Below the pieces are notes generated by a model, which made no database searches, was not told the origin of the DNA, and saw only the letters and a list, made by a program, of their open reading frames with translations. A stretch of 64,000 nucleotides of DNA from Nocardioides sp. Soil774 (GTDB taxonomy: Bacteria > Actinomycetota > Actinomycetes > Propionibacteriales > Nocardioidaceae): NCBI RefSeq assembly GCF_001428125.1, contig NZ_LMSM01000008.1, forward strand, positions 293,185-357,184. Reading direction: 5' to 3'. Both the position numbers and the translations under genes were made by a program. Position 1 is the stretch's first letter, and each line of letters starts with the position of its first letter. Shown here one piece after another: positions 7,767 through 16,331 of this stretch.

Positions 7767-9092
7767 GTGAAGGCCGTCGACCGCGAGATCCTGCGACTGG
7801 CGGTCCCGGCCTTCCTCGCCCTGGTCGCCGAGCCGCTCTTCCTGCTCTCCGACGCCGCCATCGTGGGCCACCTCGGCACGCCGGAGCTGGCCGGGCTCGG
7901 GATCGCGGCGGTGGTCCTGCAGACCGTCGTGGGGCTGTGCGTGTTCCTCGCCTACGGCACCACCGCGAGCGTCGCACGACACCTCGGTGCCGGCGACCTG
8001 CGAGCCGCCCTCGCCCAGGGCGTCGACGGGATCTGGCTCGCGGTCCTCATCGGCACCCTCGCCACCGTCGGTGGCATCGTGGCGACGCCGGCGCTGGTGG
8101 CTGCCTTCGGCACCGGACCGGAGGTCGCCGACCACGCCCGCACCTACCTGTCCATCGCCTTCCTCGGCACCACGCCGCTGCTGATCATGCTCGCCGCGAC
8201 GGGTGTGCTGCGCGGCCTGCAGGACACGCGTACGCCACTGCTCGTCGCGGTCGTAGGCAACGCGCTCAACATCGCCCTCAACCTCTTCCTCGTCTACGGC
8301 CTCGACCTCGGCATCGCCGGGTCGGCCCTCGGGTCGGTGGTGGCGCAGGTGCTGTCCGCGGCCTGGCTGGTGGGGGTGGTGGTCCGCGCGGCACGCGCGC
8401 ACGACGCGCCCCTGTCGCCCGACCGGGCCGGCATCACCGCTGCCGCGCACGCCGCGGTCGCCCTGGTCGTCCGCACCCTCGCGCTGCGTGCCTGCCTGCT
8501 CGTGGGCACCTACGCGGTGACCCGCGTGGGCACCGGCAGCAGCGACGTCAACGTCGCGACCCACCAGGTCGCGATCACCCTCTGGTCGTTCCTCGCCTTC
8601 GCGCTGGACGCGATCGCCATCGCCGCGCAGGCACTCACCGGACGGGCACTGGGCAGCGGCGACGTCGCGCACACCCGGCGCCTGACCCGCCGCATGGTGC
8701 GCTGGGGCTGGGGCAGCGGGATCGTGGCCGGTCTCGCCCTCGCCGTCGCTGCCCCCTGGCTCGGCGCCCTCTTCACCGACGACGCCGCGGTCCGTGCCCA
8801 GCTGGTGCCCGTCCTGCTGGTGGCCGCCCTCGGCCAGCCGCTCGCAGGCCTGGTCTTCGTGCTCGACGGCGTGCTCATCGGCGCCGGCGACGGGAGGTTC
8901 CTCGCGTGGGCCGGACTCGTCGTGCTGGCGGCGTACGCCCCCGCGGCGCTCTGGGCCGCGACCCTGCCGCACGGCCTGGTGGCGGTGTGGGTGGCGATGA
9001 CGGTGGTCTTCATGGGCGCCCGCGGCGTCCTCCTGTCGTGGCGCGCCCGCGGGGACCACTGGCTCGTGACCGGTGCGGCGGTCCATCGTTAG
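7767..9092 (+). CDS. MATE-family multidrug/cation exporter
   Basis: 441-residue membrane protein with about 12 hydrophobic helices in two homologous halves. It opens EILRLAVPAFLALVAEPLFL and then DAAIVGHLGTPELAGLG, the MATE/DinF N-terminal signature; residues GVLRGLQDTRTPLLV and the helix 7-8 region FALDAIAIAAQALTG are also typical of the DinF branch. It should expel small organic cations or metabolites using a Na+ or H+ gradient; the substrate cannot be told. Start is the GTG at 7767, which coincides with the predicted transcription start; longer in-frame starts contain non-MATE sequence. Divergent from the DUF4331 gene. Confidence 0.88.
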   Translation: MKAVDREILRLAVPAFLALVAEPLFLLSDAAIVGHLGTPELAGLGIAAVVLQTVVGLCVFLAYGTTASVARHLGAGDLRAALAQGVDGIWLAVLIGTLATVGGIVATPALVAAFGTGPEVADHARTYLSIAFLGTTPLLIMLAATGVLRGLQDTRTPLLVAVVGNALNIALNLFLVYGLDLGIAGSALGSVVAQVLSAAWLVGVVVRAARAHDAPLSPDRAGITAAAHAAVALVVRTLALRACLLVGTYAVTRVGTGSSDVNVATHQVAITLWSFLAFALDAIAIAAQALTGRALGSGDVAHTRRLTRRMVRWGWGSGIVAGLALAVAAPWLGALFTDDAAVRAQLVPVLLVAALGQPLAGLVFVLDGVLIGAGDGRFLAWAGLVVLAAYAPAALWAATLPHGLVAVWVAMTVVFMGARGVLLSWRARGDHWLVTGAAVHR

Positions 9093-9120
9093 GCCCGTGA
9101 CCGACGACCTTGGGGGACAC

Positions 9121-10308
9121 ATGGCTCGACAGACGGCTCGACACCGCACCGCCCGCCACCTGGCACTGGTGGCCCTGCTCGCAGGCGCCCTCGTGCCGCT
9201 CGGCGCAGCTCGGGCCGCCGCCAGCCCGGGATGCCTCGACGAGACCCGGCCGCCGCTGGTCCCCGGCCTGCCTCTGCCGGGGGGCGACGGCTGCGACGAC
9301 AGCACCCCGCCCGAGACCGCGGTCGTGCCGTCCACCGCGCCCAACGCGGCCGGCTTCGTCCGCGTCACGACGATGAGCTTCACCGTGAGCGTCCAGGTGG
9401 GCGACGGGGACGCCGGTCCCTTCGGCGTCGAGTGCAGGCTGGTCGGTCCGGCCCAGGCCCATGACTGGCGCGCCTGCGCCAGCCCGGTGACGTACGCCGG
9501 ACTGCCCGACGGCTCCTACTCCTTCGCGGCTCGTGCGGTCGACCTCGGCGACCGGGCGCTCACACCGGACGACGGCCTGCCGCCGACCGTCACCGACACC
9601 CCCGACGAGGACACCACTCCCGCGACCCTGGCCTGGACCCAGGACACCCGGGCTCCCTTCGTCTTCGTCACCCAGAGCGCCTACGACGAGGAGACGCCGA
9701 CGCAACCCGTCGTCACCTCGGACCCGGTGCCGGTCAGGCTCAACAGCAGCGAGGCGGGTTCGACCTTCGAGTGCACGGACGACGGGGACTCCGTGCCGTG
9801 CTCGGGCCCGCGCTGGGAGCTCGCCCACCCACAGGCCGGACGCCACGTCATCCGCGCGCGGACCGTCGACCGCGCCGGCAACGCGAGCGCCTGGTCCGAG
9901 CCCGTCGAGTTCTTCGTGCCCCGCGACCTCCGCCGCTCACGCGGGTGGAAGGCGGTGCGCGACGCGGCCTACGTCGACGGTGACGCCCTGCGGGCCACCC
10001 GGCGCGGCGTACGTCTCGTGGTGCCGCGCGCCACCGTCGGCGAGCTGCGGCTCATCGCGCCCCGCGGCCCCCGGCTCGGCAAGGTCCGGCTCCGCGTCGG
10101 GCGGGGTGACTGGCACGTGGTCGACCTCGCAGGTGCGCGGTCGCCGCTGCAGCAGTACGTCGTCCTCGACCGCTACTCCGGCACGCGGAAGGGCAAGGTC
10201 GTCATCGAGACGCTGAGCAACAAGCCGGTGGTCGTCGATGCCGTGGTGGCACGGCCCAACCGGTTCCCGCGCGAGACGGTGGCGCGGCGTCCACAGCTCT
10301 CCAGGTAG
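9121..10308 (+). CDS. Secreted protein with Ig-like segment, function unknown
   Basis: 395 residues, signal peptide about 1-31 (RHLALVALLAGALVPLG then AAASPG). The mature part contains two regions with spaced Cys pairs (CRLVGPAQAHDWRAC and CTDDGDSVPC) of the Ig-like type found in large actinobacterial surface proteins, where text such as GRHVIRARTVDRAGN is common, and a basic beta-rich C-terminal domain of about 110 residues. ATG at 9121 is preceded by GGGGGAC; an in-frame GTG at 9097 would add eight residues ahead of the signal peptide. Starts 28 nt after the MATE gene, so it may be co-transcribed. No enzyme motif recognised. Confidence 0.72.
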   Translation: MARQTARHRTARHLALVALLAGALVPLGAARAAASPGCLDETRPPLVPGLPLPGGDGCDDSTPPETAVVPSTAPNAAGFVRVTTMSFTVSVQVGDGDAGPFGVECRLVGPAQAHDWRACASPVTYAGLPDGSYSFAARAVDLGDRALTPDDGLPPTVTDTPDEDTTPATLAWTQDTRAPFVFVTQSAYDEETPTQPVVTSDPVPVRLNSSEAGSTFECTDDGDSVPCSGPRWELAHPQAGRHVIRARTVDRAGNASAWSEPVEFFVPRDLRRSRGWKAVRDAAYVDGDALRATRRGVRLVVPRATVGELRLIAPRGPRLGKVRLRVGRGDWHVVDLAGARSPLQQYVVLDRYSGTRKGKVVIETLSNKPVVVDAVVARPNRFPRETVARRPQLSR

Positions 10309-10322
10309 TCCCGGAACGCCGA

Positions 10323-10356
10323 ACGGCCCGCCGCCTCCGAGGAGGCAGCGGGCCGT
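10323..10356. terminator. Bidirectional terminator between convergent genes
   Basis: ACGGCCCGC and GCGGGCCGT arms enclose GCCTCC and GGAGGC arms around a GA turn, with one unpaired base per side: a 15-bp stem. It sits between the secreted-protein gene and the convergent rplI. Confidence 0.8.
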
Positions 10357-10372
10357 GCGGATGGTGCGTGGG

Positions 10373-10819
10373 TCAGGCGGGGACGACGTTGAGGGCCACC
10401 GTGGCGGACACCTCGTCGTGCAGCTTGACCGAGACCTCGTGGGCACCGAGCGACTTGATCGGGTTGGCCACGACGATCGTGCGGCGGTCGACCTTCTCGC
10501 CCGAGACCTCGGAGATCGCGTCGGCGATCTCCGCGGTGGTGACGGCGCCGAACAGGCGGCCTCCCTCACCGGCACGGACCTTCACGTTGACCGCGTTGGC
10601 CTCGAGCTTGGCCTTGACCTGGCCTGCGTGGTCCGCGTCGCGGACCGCACGGGCGGTGCGGGCAGCCTTGATCGACTCGATGGTCTTCTCGCCGCCGCGG
10701 CTCCACTTGATGCCGAGGCCACGCGGGACGAGGTAGTTGCGGCCGTAGCCGTCCTTGACCTCGACCACGTCGCCGGGGGCGCCGAGGCCGTCGACTTCCT
10801 GCGTCAGGATGAGCTTCAT
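10373..10819 (-). CDS. rplI: 50S ribosomal protein bL9
   Basis: 148-residue L9, which binds 23S rRNA domain V near the base of the L1 stalk. The N-terminal domain [20 protein letters not shown] and the motif [13 protein letters not shown] (23-35) are diagnostic, followed by the long connecting helix and the C-terminal domain with [12 protein letters not shown]. Last gene of the rpsF-ssb-rpsR-rplI operon, 14 nt after rpsR; SD GAGAGGAGC is 5-10 nt upstream of ATG. A bidirectional terminator follows. Confidence 0.98.
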   Translation of the reverse strand: MKLILTQEVDGLGAPGDVVEVKDGYGRNYLVPRGLGIKWSRGGEKTIESIKAARTARAVRDADHAGQVKAKLEANAVNVKVRAGEGGRLFGAVTTAEIADAISEVSGEKVDRRTIVVANPIKSLGAHEVSVKLHDEVSATVALNVVPA

Positions 10820-10833
10820 GTCTCGTGCTCCTC

Positions 10834-11070
10834 TCAGCGACCGGTGGACGTGTAGGGCAGCAGGGCGAGCTCGCGCGCGTTCTTGACGGCGATGGCCACG
10901 TCGCGCTGGTGCTGGACGCAGTTGCCGGTCACGCGACGGGCGCGGATCTTGCCACGGTCGGAGATGAACTTGCGGAGCAGCGTGGTGTCCTTGTAGTCGA
11001 CACCGGTCGCCTTCTCCTTGCAGAACTGGCAAACCTTCTTCTTGGGCTTGCGCAGAATTGCCTTGGCCAT
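10834..11070 (-). CDS. rpsR: 30S ribosomal protein bS18, zinc-binding form
   Basis: 78 residues. Core residues [23 protein letters not shown] are the S18 C-terminal signature (partly quoted). Cys15 and Cys18 (CQFC) together with a later Cys/His in GNCVQH indicate the zinc-containing C+ type; actinobacteria commonly have a second zinc-free paralogue for zinc starvation, not present here. Start MAKAILRK at 11070 follows AAGGGAG; upstream in-frame codons belong to the spacer. S18 pairs with S6 (rpsF, same operon) on the platform of the small subunit. Confidence 0.97.
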   Translation of the reverse strand: MAKAILRKPKKKVCQFCKEKATGVDYKDTTLLRKFISDRGKIRARRVTGNCVQHQRDVAIAVKNARELALLPYTSTGR

Positions 11071-11097
11071 TGTGGTGCTCCCTTTCAGTGAGCCCGG

Positions 11098-11115
11098 CCC
11101 TGAAGGCAATCAGGG
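11098..11115 (-). promoter_or_regulatory. Small intergenic hairpin between ssb and rpsR
   Basis: CCCTGA-AGGCAA-TCAGGG, a 6-bp stem in the 74-nt ssb-rpsR spacer. It could be an mRNA processing or weak attenuation site; no stronger signal is seen. Confidence 0.3.
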
Positions 11116-11144
11116 ACGGAATGGAATGTGGGTGTGGTGCTGGA

Positions 11145-11750
11145 TCAGAAGGGGGGCTCGTCGTTGCCGCCGCTGACCCCGGGCGTGGCCCACGGGTCGT
11201 TGGGCGGAGCGGACTGACCGCCACCCTGGGCGCCCTGGGACTGACCGCCCCAGCTGCCGCCGCCACCGGACTGCGAGGGAGCCGGGCTGGCCCACGGGTC
11301 GTCGGCCGGCGCGGACTGCTGCCCGCCACCGCCCGAGTAGCCGGCGCCACCGCCGCCACCGGAGTAACCACCGGTGCCGCCCGAGCGCTGCGTCTTGGTG
11401 ACCTTGGCCGATGCGGAGCGCAGCGACGGGCCGACCTCCTCGACGTCGATCTCGAACACGGTGCGCTTCTCACCCTCGCGGGTCTCGTACTGACGCGACT
11501 TGAGGCGACCCTGGACGATCACGCGCATGCCCCGCTGGAGGGACTCGGCGACGTTCTCCGCGGCCTGGCGCCACACAGCGCACGAGAGGAACAGCGTGTC
11601 GCCGTCCTTCCACTCGTTGCTCTGGCGGTCGAAGGTCCGCGGCGTCGACGCGATCCGGAAGTTGGCCACGGGCGCCCCCGAGGGGGTGAAGCGCAGCTCC
11701 GGGTCGTCGACGAGGTTGCCGATGACGGTGATCGTGGTCTCGCCTGCCAT
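11145..11750 (-). CDS. ssb: Single-stranded DNA-binding protein
   Basis: 201-residue SSB. The OB fold occupies 1-115 ([18 protein letters not shown], then [18 protein letters not shown]). The linker is Gly/Ser/Gln-rich with two copies of a QSAP-x-DPWA(S/T)P unit, and the acidic tip NDEPPF is the interaction motif for RecO, PriA-type and other partners. The tail lacks the more usual DDIPF spelling but keeps acidic residues and terminal PPF. It lies between rpsF and rpsR as in other actinobacteria and is probably the essential housekeeping SSB. Confidence 0.97.
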   Translation of the reverse strand: MAGETTITVIGNLVDDPELRFTPSGAPVANFRIASTPRTFDRQSNEWKDGDTLFLSCAVWRQAAENVAESLQRGMRVIVQGRLKSRQYETREGEKRTVFEIDVEEVGPSLRSASAKVTKTQRSGGTGGYSGGGGGAGYSGGGGQQSAPADDPWASPAPSQSGGGGSWGGQSQGAQGGGQSAPPNDPWATPGVSGGNDEPPF

Positions 11751-11862
11751 GTCAGGTCTCCTCAGAATGTCCTGCTGATCCGGGTGCTCCCGGTGATGCG
11801 CCCATCAAACAGGCACTCACCGACAGCGGGAAGGTGTTCTCCACAGATGCCTGCGAGGGCGA

Positions 11863-12153
11863 TCAGTGGGCGTCGGGACGCATGACCTTCGTGCGCAGGA
11901 TCGACTCGTTCAGCGTGAGCTGGCGGTCGAACTCCTTGACCGTCGCGGGCTCGGCCGTCAGCTTGATGACGGCGTAGATGCCCTCGGCGTTCTTCTTGAT
12001 CTCGTACGCCATCCGGCGACGACCCCACACGTCGAGCGACTCGATCGAGCCACCGTCCTTGCGGATCACGTTGAGGTACTTGTCGAGCGACGGCTCGATG
12101 GTGCGCTCGTCGAGACTCGGGTCGAGGATGACCATCACTTCATAGGCACGCAT
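11863..12153 (-). CDS. rpsF: 30S ribosomal protein bS6
   Basis: 96 residues, full length for S6. [20 protein letters not shown] and the central [20 protein letters not shown] are characteristic; the protein ends in [11 protein letters not shown] without the acidic tail of E. coli. First gene of the operon. An AGGAGGTGG SD precedes the ATG; the longer in-frame extension up to 12417 is Arg/Pro-rich non-ribosomal sequence and overlaps the kinase gene on the opposite strand, so it is rejected. Confidence 0.97.
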   Translation of the reverse strand: MRAYEVMVILDPSLDERTIEPSLDKYLNVIRKDGGSIESLDVWGRRRMAYEIKKNAEGIYAVIKLTAEPATVKEFDRQLTLNESILRTKVMRPDAH

Positions 12154-12183
12154 AGCGGTCTCCACCTCCTCTGGGCTAGAGCG

Positions 12184-12202
12184 GCCACGGGCTTTCCGTG
12201 GC
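12184..12202 (-). promoter_or_regulatory. Hairpin in the rpsF leader, possible S6:S18 site
   Basis: GCCACGG and CCGTGGC form a 7-bp stem 31 nt ahead of the rpsF start on its mRNA. S6:S18 complexes are known to repress rpsF by binding leader RNA in several phyla. I see the stem, but cannot confirm the CCG bulge of the described motif. Confidence 0.3.
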
Positions 12203-12356
12203 AGGAGGGACTGTGCGTTCGCGGCGCGTGTACGACGTGGGTCGTGCACCGCGGTCACCCGAAGGCAACCGGGGAAGGCTACCAGCGCACGCGCCGGCCG
12301 CAGGAATCGCTGCAGAGGCCCTGTGGAGGACGCCGGCACCGATGCGCGGATCGTCC

Positions 12357-12362
12357 TAGCCT
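12357..12362 (+). promoter_or_regulatory. -10 element TAGCCT for leaderless kinase gene
   Basis: TAGCCT lies 6 nt before the GTG at 12369 with no SD between. Confidence 0.45.
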
Positions 12363-12368
12363 CGTGGG

Positions 12369-13325
12369 GTGCCACATGTCCTGCCCCGAGTCGGCGCCGC
12401 CACGCCGTCGCGACCATCGGTGGTCGTGGCCGGTCGCTACACCCTGCTCGACCAGGTGGGCACCGGAGGCATGGGCTCGGTGTGGCGCGCGCACGACGAG
12501 CGCACGGGGCACCACGTCGCGGTCAAGGTCCTGGGCCGGCACAGCTCGGCGCTCCTCGCGCGGTTCGTGCGGGAACAGGCGATCCGGGTGCGCCACCCCC
12601 ACGTCGTGGCGCCGCAGGGCTGGGCGGCCGAGGACGACCTGGTCGTGCTGGTGATGGAGCTGGTCGCGGGCGGCTCGGTCGCCGACCTGCTGCGCGAGCA
12701 CGGGCCGCTGGACGCCGGGACGGCTGCGCTGCTGCTCGACCAGCTGCTGCAGGGGCTGTCAGCGGTCCACGGCGCCGGCCTGGTGCATCGCGACGTCAAG
12801 CCCGCCAACCTGCTGCTCGAGGCGACCGGCGACGACACCCCCCACCTGCGCCTGGGCGACTTCGGCGTCGCCGCACCCGTCGCGGATCGCCGGTTCACCA
12901 CGGTGCCCGGGGCGATCGGCACCGACGGCTACATGGCGCCCGAGCAGGCACGCGGCGCGCCTCCGGAGCCGACCCAGGACCTCTACGCCGTCGGACGGGT
13001 GGGGCTCGAGCTCGTGACCGGGCTCCCGCCGGCACGCCAGCGCGAGGTCCCCTCGCACCCCCTGCGCCCGCTGCTCGAGCGGCTCCTGGTGGCCGACCCC
13101 GAGCAGCGGCTCGCGACGGCGGAGGCGGCACTGCGCCTGTTGCGGCGGCTCCCCGTGCCCCCGGCGGCGTACGCACCCGTCCCCGACCGCCTCGGTCCAG
13201 CGCCGGGACGGCGCCGCGCGTGGGTCGGCCCGCGCGACGTCGACTGGGTGGGGTGGTGCGCCGTCGCCGCCCTCCTCGCCGTCGTCGCGGGTTGTCTGCG
13301 GGTGCTCCTAGGCTGGGCCGCATGA
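12369..13325 (+). CDS. Membrane-anchored Ser/Thr protein kinase
   Basis: 318 residues, Hanks-type kinase (about 22-270) with a single C-terminal helix (about 298-316) and no PASTA or other sensor domain outside. Catalytic residues are intact: P-loop GTGGMGSV (31-38), VAVK Lys53, HRDVKPAN (140-147), DFG (164-166) and MAPEQARG. It therefore should be active, unlike the pseudokinase at 34702. GTG at 12369 is chosen from the -10 distance. The stop overlaps the next gene, an AP-endonuclease-type protein, by 4 bp. Substrates are unknown; a very short extracellular end suggests it senses membrane or cytoplasmic signals. Confidence 0.88.
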   Translation: MPHVLPRVGAATPSRPSVVVAGRYTLLDQVGTGGMGSVWRAHDERTGHHVAVKVLGRHSSALLARFVREQAIRVRHPHVVAPQGWAAEDDLVVLVMELVAGGSVADLLREHGPLDAGTAALLLDQLLQGLSAVHGAGLVHRDVKPANLLLEATGDDTPHLRLGDFGVAAPVADRRFTTVPGAIGTDGYMAPEQARGAPPEPTQDLYAVGRVGLELVTGLPPARQREVPSHPLRPLLERLLVADPEQRLATAEAALRLLRRLPVPPAAYAPVPDRLGPAPGRRRAWVGPRDVDWVGWCAVAALLAVVAGCLRVLLGWAA

Positions 13326-14131
13326 GCCAGAGCGCGCTGTCCGTCGGAGCCCACGTCGACCAGAGCGACCCGCTCGCCGAGGCCGCGGCGCGCGGGACGT
13401 CGCTCGTGCAGTTCTTCCTCGGCGACCCGCAGGGCTACAAGGGCCCCGAGATCCGCTACGCCGGTGGGGCGGACGCCCTGCGCGCAGACGCCGAGCAGGC
13501 GGGTGTCGACCTCTACGTCCACGCGCCCTACATCGTCAACGTCGCCACGACCAACAACCGGATCCGCATCCCGAGCCGCAAGCTGCTGCAGCAGCACATG
13601 GACGCCGCGGCCTCGATCGGGGCGAAGGGACTGATCGTCCACGGCGGGCACGTCAACAAGACCGACGACCCGACGGTGGGCTTCGACAACTGGCGCAAGG
13701 CCGTCGAGGCCACCGACCTCAAGGTCCCGCTGCTCATCGAGAACACCGCCGGCGGCGACAACGCGATGGCCCGCCACCTCGACCGGATCGCCGGGGTGTG
13801 GGACGCCATCTCGTCGGCCGAGGGTGCGGAGATGGTCGGCTTCTGCCTCGACACCTGCCACGCCTGGGCGGGCGGCATCGAGCTCGGTGACGCCGTCGAG
13901 CGGATCAGGGCGATCACCGGCCGCATCGACCTCGTCCACGCCAACGACTCCCGCGACGACTTCGGCTCCGGCGCCGACCGGCACACCAGCTTCGGCCAGG
14001 GCCACCTGCCCGCCGACGAGCTCGCGGGCGTCGTGCGCGAGGCCGGCGCGCCCGTCATCTGCGAGACGCCGGGCGGAGCGGCCGAGCACGTGGCCGACTT
14101 CGCGTGGCTGCGCGAGCGAGTCGGAGCGTAG
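13322..14131 (+). CDS. Endonuclease IV-type AP endonuclease (Nfo family)
   Basis: 269-residue TIM-barrel protein. Motifs of the metal-binding AP endonuclease 2 family are present: VHAPYIVNVA, VHGGHVNK, LIENTAGGDN, GFCLDTCHAWAGG (His/Asp/Glu ligands), LVHANDSRD-x-FGSGADRH and a final CETPGG. It should nick DNA at abasic sites in base-excision repair. ATG at 13322 overlaps the kinase TGA (ATGA). Being coupled to a membrane kinase is unusual. It is a little shorter than E. coli Nfo (285 residues) but complete. Sugar isomerases share the fold, but the His-rich set and the DTCH motif favour Nfo. Confidence 0.87.
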   Translation: MSQSALSVGAHVDQSDPLAEAAARGTSLVQFFLGDPQGYKGPEIRYAGGADALRADAEQAGVDLYVHAPYIVNVATTNNRIRIPSRKLLQQHMDAAASIGAKGLIVHGGHVNKTDDPTVGFDNWRKAVEATDLKVPLLIENTAGGDNAMARHLDRIAGVWDAISSAEGAEMVGFCLDTCHAWAGGIELGDAVERIRAITGRIDLVHANDSRDDFGSGADRHTSFGQGHLPADELAGVVREAGAPVICETPGGAAEHVADFAWLRERVGA

Positions 14132-14148
14132 GAGCCGCCGATCGGCTC
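14132..14148. terminator. Short hairpin between convergent genes
   Basis: GAGCCG-CCGAT-CGGCTC, directly between the AP endonuclease stop and the convergent sortase stop (which it touches). Only 6 bp and no T-tract. Confidence 0.4.
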
Positions 14149-14800
14149 AGGCGGCGGGGCGCGCGACGACCACGAGGTTGCTGCGGTAGGCCGAGCCGTC
14201 CCAGTCCTCGCAGGTGATCAGCACGAGGCGGGCAGGTCCCGACCGGCCGAACACGCGGGTGTTCTCCCGCGCGAGCTCGGCGCGGCTCAGCACCCGCACC
14301 GACGCGACGTCGTACGCGAGCCGGCTGCGGCCGGTCCGCACCACGACCTCGTCCCCGGGGGCGAGCTGCTCGAGGTCGTCGAACGCCCCACCGCCGGTGT
14401 GGACGGTGTGACCGGTCAGGACCGCGGCACCATGCGGGCTGCCGGGCTGCCTGCCGCCTGACCACCAGCCGATCTGTCGCGGGTCCGACGGCGGGTTCAG
14501 CGCACCGTCCTCGGTCGTGATCGGCGAGACCGCCGCCCGTACGCCGAGCGCGGGGACGACGATCGACCGCGGACGCCCGGCCGGTCCCGACGGCTGCCCG
14601 GCCTCGGACGGCGCTACGGCTGCCGCGCGGTCCAGCCGGGCAGCGGGCGCGGCCCCCGCCCCCGTGGACCCGGCCGGCGCGGCTGCGTCGGAGCCGCCCC
14701 AGCCGGTGTGGGTCAGCACCCCTCCGGCGACCAGGAGGGTGGCCGCTGCGAGGAGCAGCGGCCACCTCCGGTGCCGAGCGGTGCGAGAGGCCTCAGCCAC
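14147..14800 (-). CDS. Class F sortase
   Basis: 217-residue transpeptidase that links a surface protein to the cell wall. Topology: N-terminal anchor helix (about 14-29), a Pro/Ala linker, then the sortase barrel. Catalytic triad visible: His131 (LTGHTVH), Cys197 (LVLITCEDWDG) and Arg206 (AYRSN). Sequence around PSDPRQIGWWSGGRQPG is typical of class F, the actinobacterial group without a C-terminal helix. Its ATG overlaps the end of the preceding substrate-like gene by 8 bp, so this looks like a dedicated sortase-substrate pair. Confidence 0.9.
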   Translation of the reverse strand: MAEASRTARHRRWPLLLAAATLLVAGGVLTHTGWGGSDAAAPAGSTGAGAAPAARLDRAAAVAPSEAGQPSGPAGRPRSIVVPALGVRAAVSPITTEDGALNPPSDPRQIGWWSGGRQPGSPHGAAVLTGHTVHTGGGAFDDLEQLAPGDEVVVRTGRSRLAYDVASVRVLSRAELARENTRVFGRSGPARLVLITCEDWDGSAYRSNLVVVARPAA

Positions 14801-15992
14801 GGGCGCGGGTCCACCCCAGACGCCCGGTGATCGCGCCCAGGACGAGCAGCATCATGCCAAGCAGCGCGGTGGCGCCCCCATCCCGGACGGCGGTCGTGCT
14901 GCTGCCTGCCGCACCGGCGTTGACCGCAGTGGGGAGCGCCTCGTTGTTCGGGCCGTTCCTGCGGGCCGTGCTCGGGGCCACCTGCGCTCCGAACGCCTGG
15001 ACGCCCAGCACCTCGGGGGCGGTCTCCGGGGCGGTCTCCGAGCCCGGGGCCTCCGCGGTCTCCGCCTCGACCTCGGGCGCGGGCGAGGAGGTCTCCTGGT
15101 CCGGCGTGGTGGAACCCGGGGTGGTCGGCGTCGTCCCGCCCTCGGTGGGGGGAGTGGTCGGCGTCGTCGGCGTCGGAGCCGCGCAGCCCTCGACCCAGAA
15201 GACCTTGGACTTGGTGTCGTTGCCGATCGAGCCAGGCGTGTGGATGGTCAGCTTGACGTGGTAGCCCTGCTGCGGGTGCGGCGCACCGGTGAAGGACAGC
15301 GTGTACTGCTGCCGTCCGTCGAGACCGGTCGCGGTGCCGGCACCGGACGCGGGGTCGCCGCCCACGAAGACCTGGGACGGTCCGCTGACCGTCATGCCGA
15401 CGCCCGTGGTCGGCGCCTGCTCGGCGAAGGAGACCGTCGAGATGATGTCGGCGCCCTGGTCGAAGCCGTACCACTCGACGAGGAACGAGCACCCGACGTG
15501 GGGGGTGTTGTTGGGGATGCCGTCGAAGTCGCCGAGCGGCGCGATCTTCACCGTGCCGTTGTTGCCGGCCGGGTCGTTCGACGACGAGGGCGCACCGCCG
15601 TTGCCGGGGTTGCTGCCGCCCTGGTTGGTGCTGCCCGAGCTGTTGCCGCCCGGGTTGTCCTTGCCGGGCTTCCCAGGCTTGGCGGGCTTGCCCTGGCCGG
15701 CGGGGTGGGACGGGCCGTTGCCGGCGTTGCCGTTGCCGTGGTTGCCCTTGCCATTGCCGGCATCGCCGGGGGCCGGGGTGCCGGGCGCCGGGGCGCCGGG
15801 GTTGCTGGCGTTGCCGTTGCCGTTGCCGTTGCCGGGGCTGGCCGGGGGCTGGCCCTGGCCCTGGCCCTGTGCCGGCGACTGCGCGTTGCCGGGGTCGGCC
15901 TGGGCGGCGGGTGCCAGCGCGAGCGAGCCCATGCAGAGCAGGGCGGCCACGCTGAGGCTGGACGTGCGGGTGATGCTGTGCGCGATGGACAT
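14793..15992 (-). CDS. Secreted low-complexity surface protein, probable sortase substrate
   Basis: 399 residues. Signal peptide about 1-32 (AALLCMGSLALAPAAQA), then a Gly/Asn/Pro/Gln-rich stretch to about 150, a folded domain of about 110 residues with two Cys (about 155-275, CSFLVEWYGFDQGADI ... VFWVEGC) and a Thr/Pro/Glu-rich stalk. The end has a sorting-signal layout: LPTAV (353-357), a spacer, a hydrophobic helix (ALLGMMLLVLGAITG) and the basic tail WTRARG. LPTAV is not canonical LPxTG, but the order motif-helix-positive tail and the coupled sortase make covalent anchoring likely. Function of the displayed domain is unknown. Confidence 0.82.
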   Translation of the reverse strand: MSIAHSITRTSSLSVAALLCMGSLALAPAAQADPGNAQSPAQGQGQGQPPASPGNGNGNGNASNPGAPAPGTPAPGDAGNGKGNHGNGNAGNGPSHPAGQGKPAKPGKPGKDNPGGNSSGSTNQGGSNPGNGGAPSSSNDPAGNNGTVKIAPLGDFDGIPNNTPHVGCSFLVEWYGFDQGADIISTVSFAEQAPTTGVGMTVSGPSQVFVGGDPASGAGTATGLDGRQQYTLSFTGAPHPQQGYHVKLTIHTPGSIGNDTKSKVFWVEGCAAPTPTTPTTPPTEGGTTPTTPGSTTPDQETSSPAPEVEAETAEAPGSETAPETAPEVLGVQAFGAQVAPSTARRNGPNNEALPTAVNAGAAGSSTTAVRDGGATALLGMMLLVLGAITGRLGWTRARG

Positions 15993-16220
15993 CGGTTTCT
16001 CTCCCCTGTGACGAGACGGTGCGGGTGGCGCCGTCCCGGTGTGGAACGCCGGCGCGATAACGCCGTCGTGGACTCAGATCGGTCGATCCGGGGCCCCGAG
16101 CTCCCAAACGCCGGTGCCTCTGATCACTCTGTGCAACGGGCATGGCCCGAACGGGCTATGGCCTCCTCACCCCGATGGTTGAGTTCTTGATGACTTCTTG
16201 ACGAACCGCTCGGAGGTCTC

Positions 16221-16274
16221 GTGAAGAAAGTCGGCCCCGACGTGCAACCGATGCACGCCGTGCGACGTCTCTAG
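16221..16274 (+). CDS. Candidate 17-residue leader peptide
   Basis: GTG at 16221 follows GGAGG (16212-16216) at 4 nt and reads MKKVGPDVQPMHAVRRL before TAG at 16272. Immediately after the stop is a 12-bp-stem hairpin reaching the -10 element of femX. The layout (RBS, tiny ORF, hairpin) resembles an attenuator or a free-standing small gene. No homologue recalled. Could be chance. Confidence 0.35.
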   Translation: MKKVGPDVQPMHAVRRL

Positions 16275-16276
16275 TC

Positions 16277-16319
16277 ACAAGGGGCCAGACACGTACGGGG
16301 GTCGTGCCTGGCCCCTTGT
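16277..16319. repeat. Long imperfect palindrome abutting the femX promoter
   Basis: ACAAGGGGCCAG (16277-16288) pairs perfectly with CTGGCCCCTTGT (16308-16319); CACG/CGTG inside extends the stem by four after a one-base mismatch. The right arm ends on the T that begins the femX -10 TAGCCT (16319-16324). Because the flanking genes diverge, a terminator is only needed if the 17-codon ORF is expressed. Confidence 0.6.
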
Positions 16320-16324
16320 AGCCT
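16319..16324 (+). promoter_or_regulatory. -10 element TAGCCT for leaderless femX
   Basis: Ends 7 nt before the GTG at 16332; there is no SD. Confidence 0.45.
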
Positions 16325-16331
16325 TCTCGGG

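Larger units (their letters stand above)
15993..16331. other. Divergent spacer between the surface-protein gene and femX
   Basis: 339 nt. Contains the promoter side of the surface-protein gene, a 17-residue candidate ORF with its own RBS (16221-16274), a long hairpin (16277-16319) and the femX -10 element. The part 16020-16200 is lower in GC than the surroundings; no other gene seen. Confidence 0.55.
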
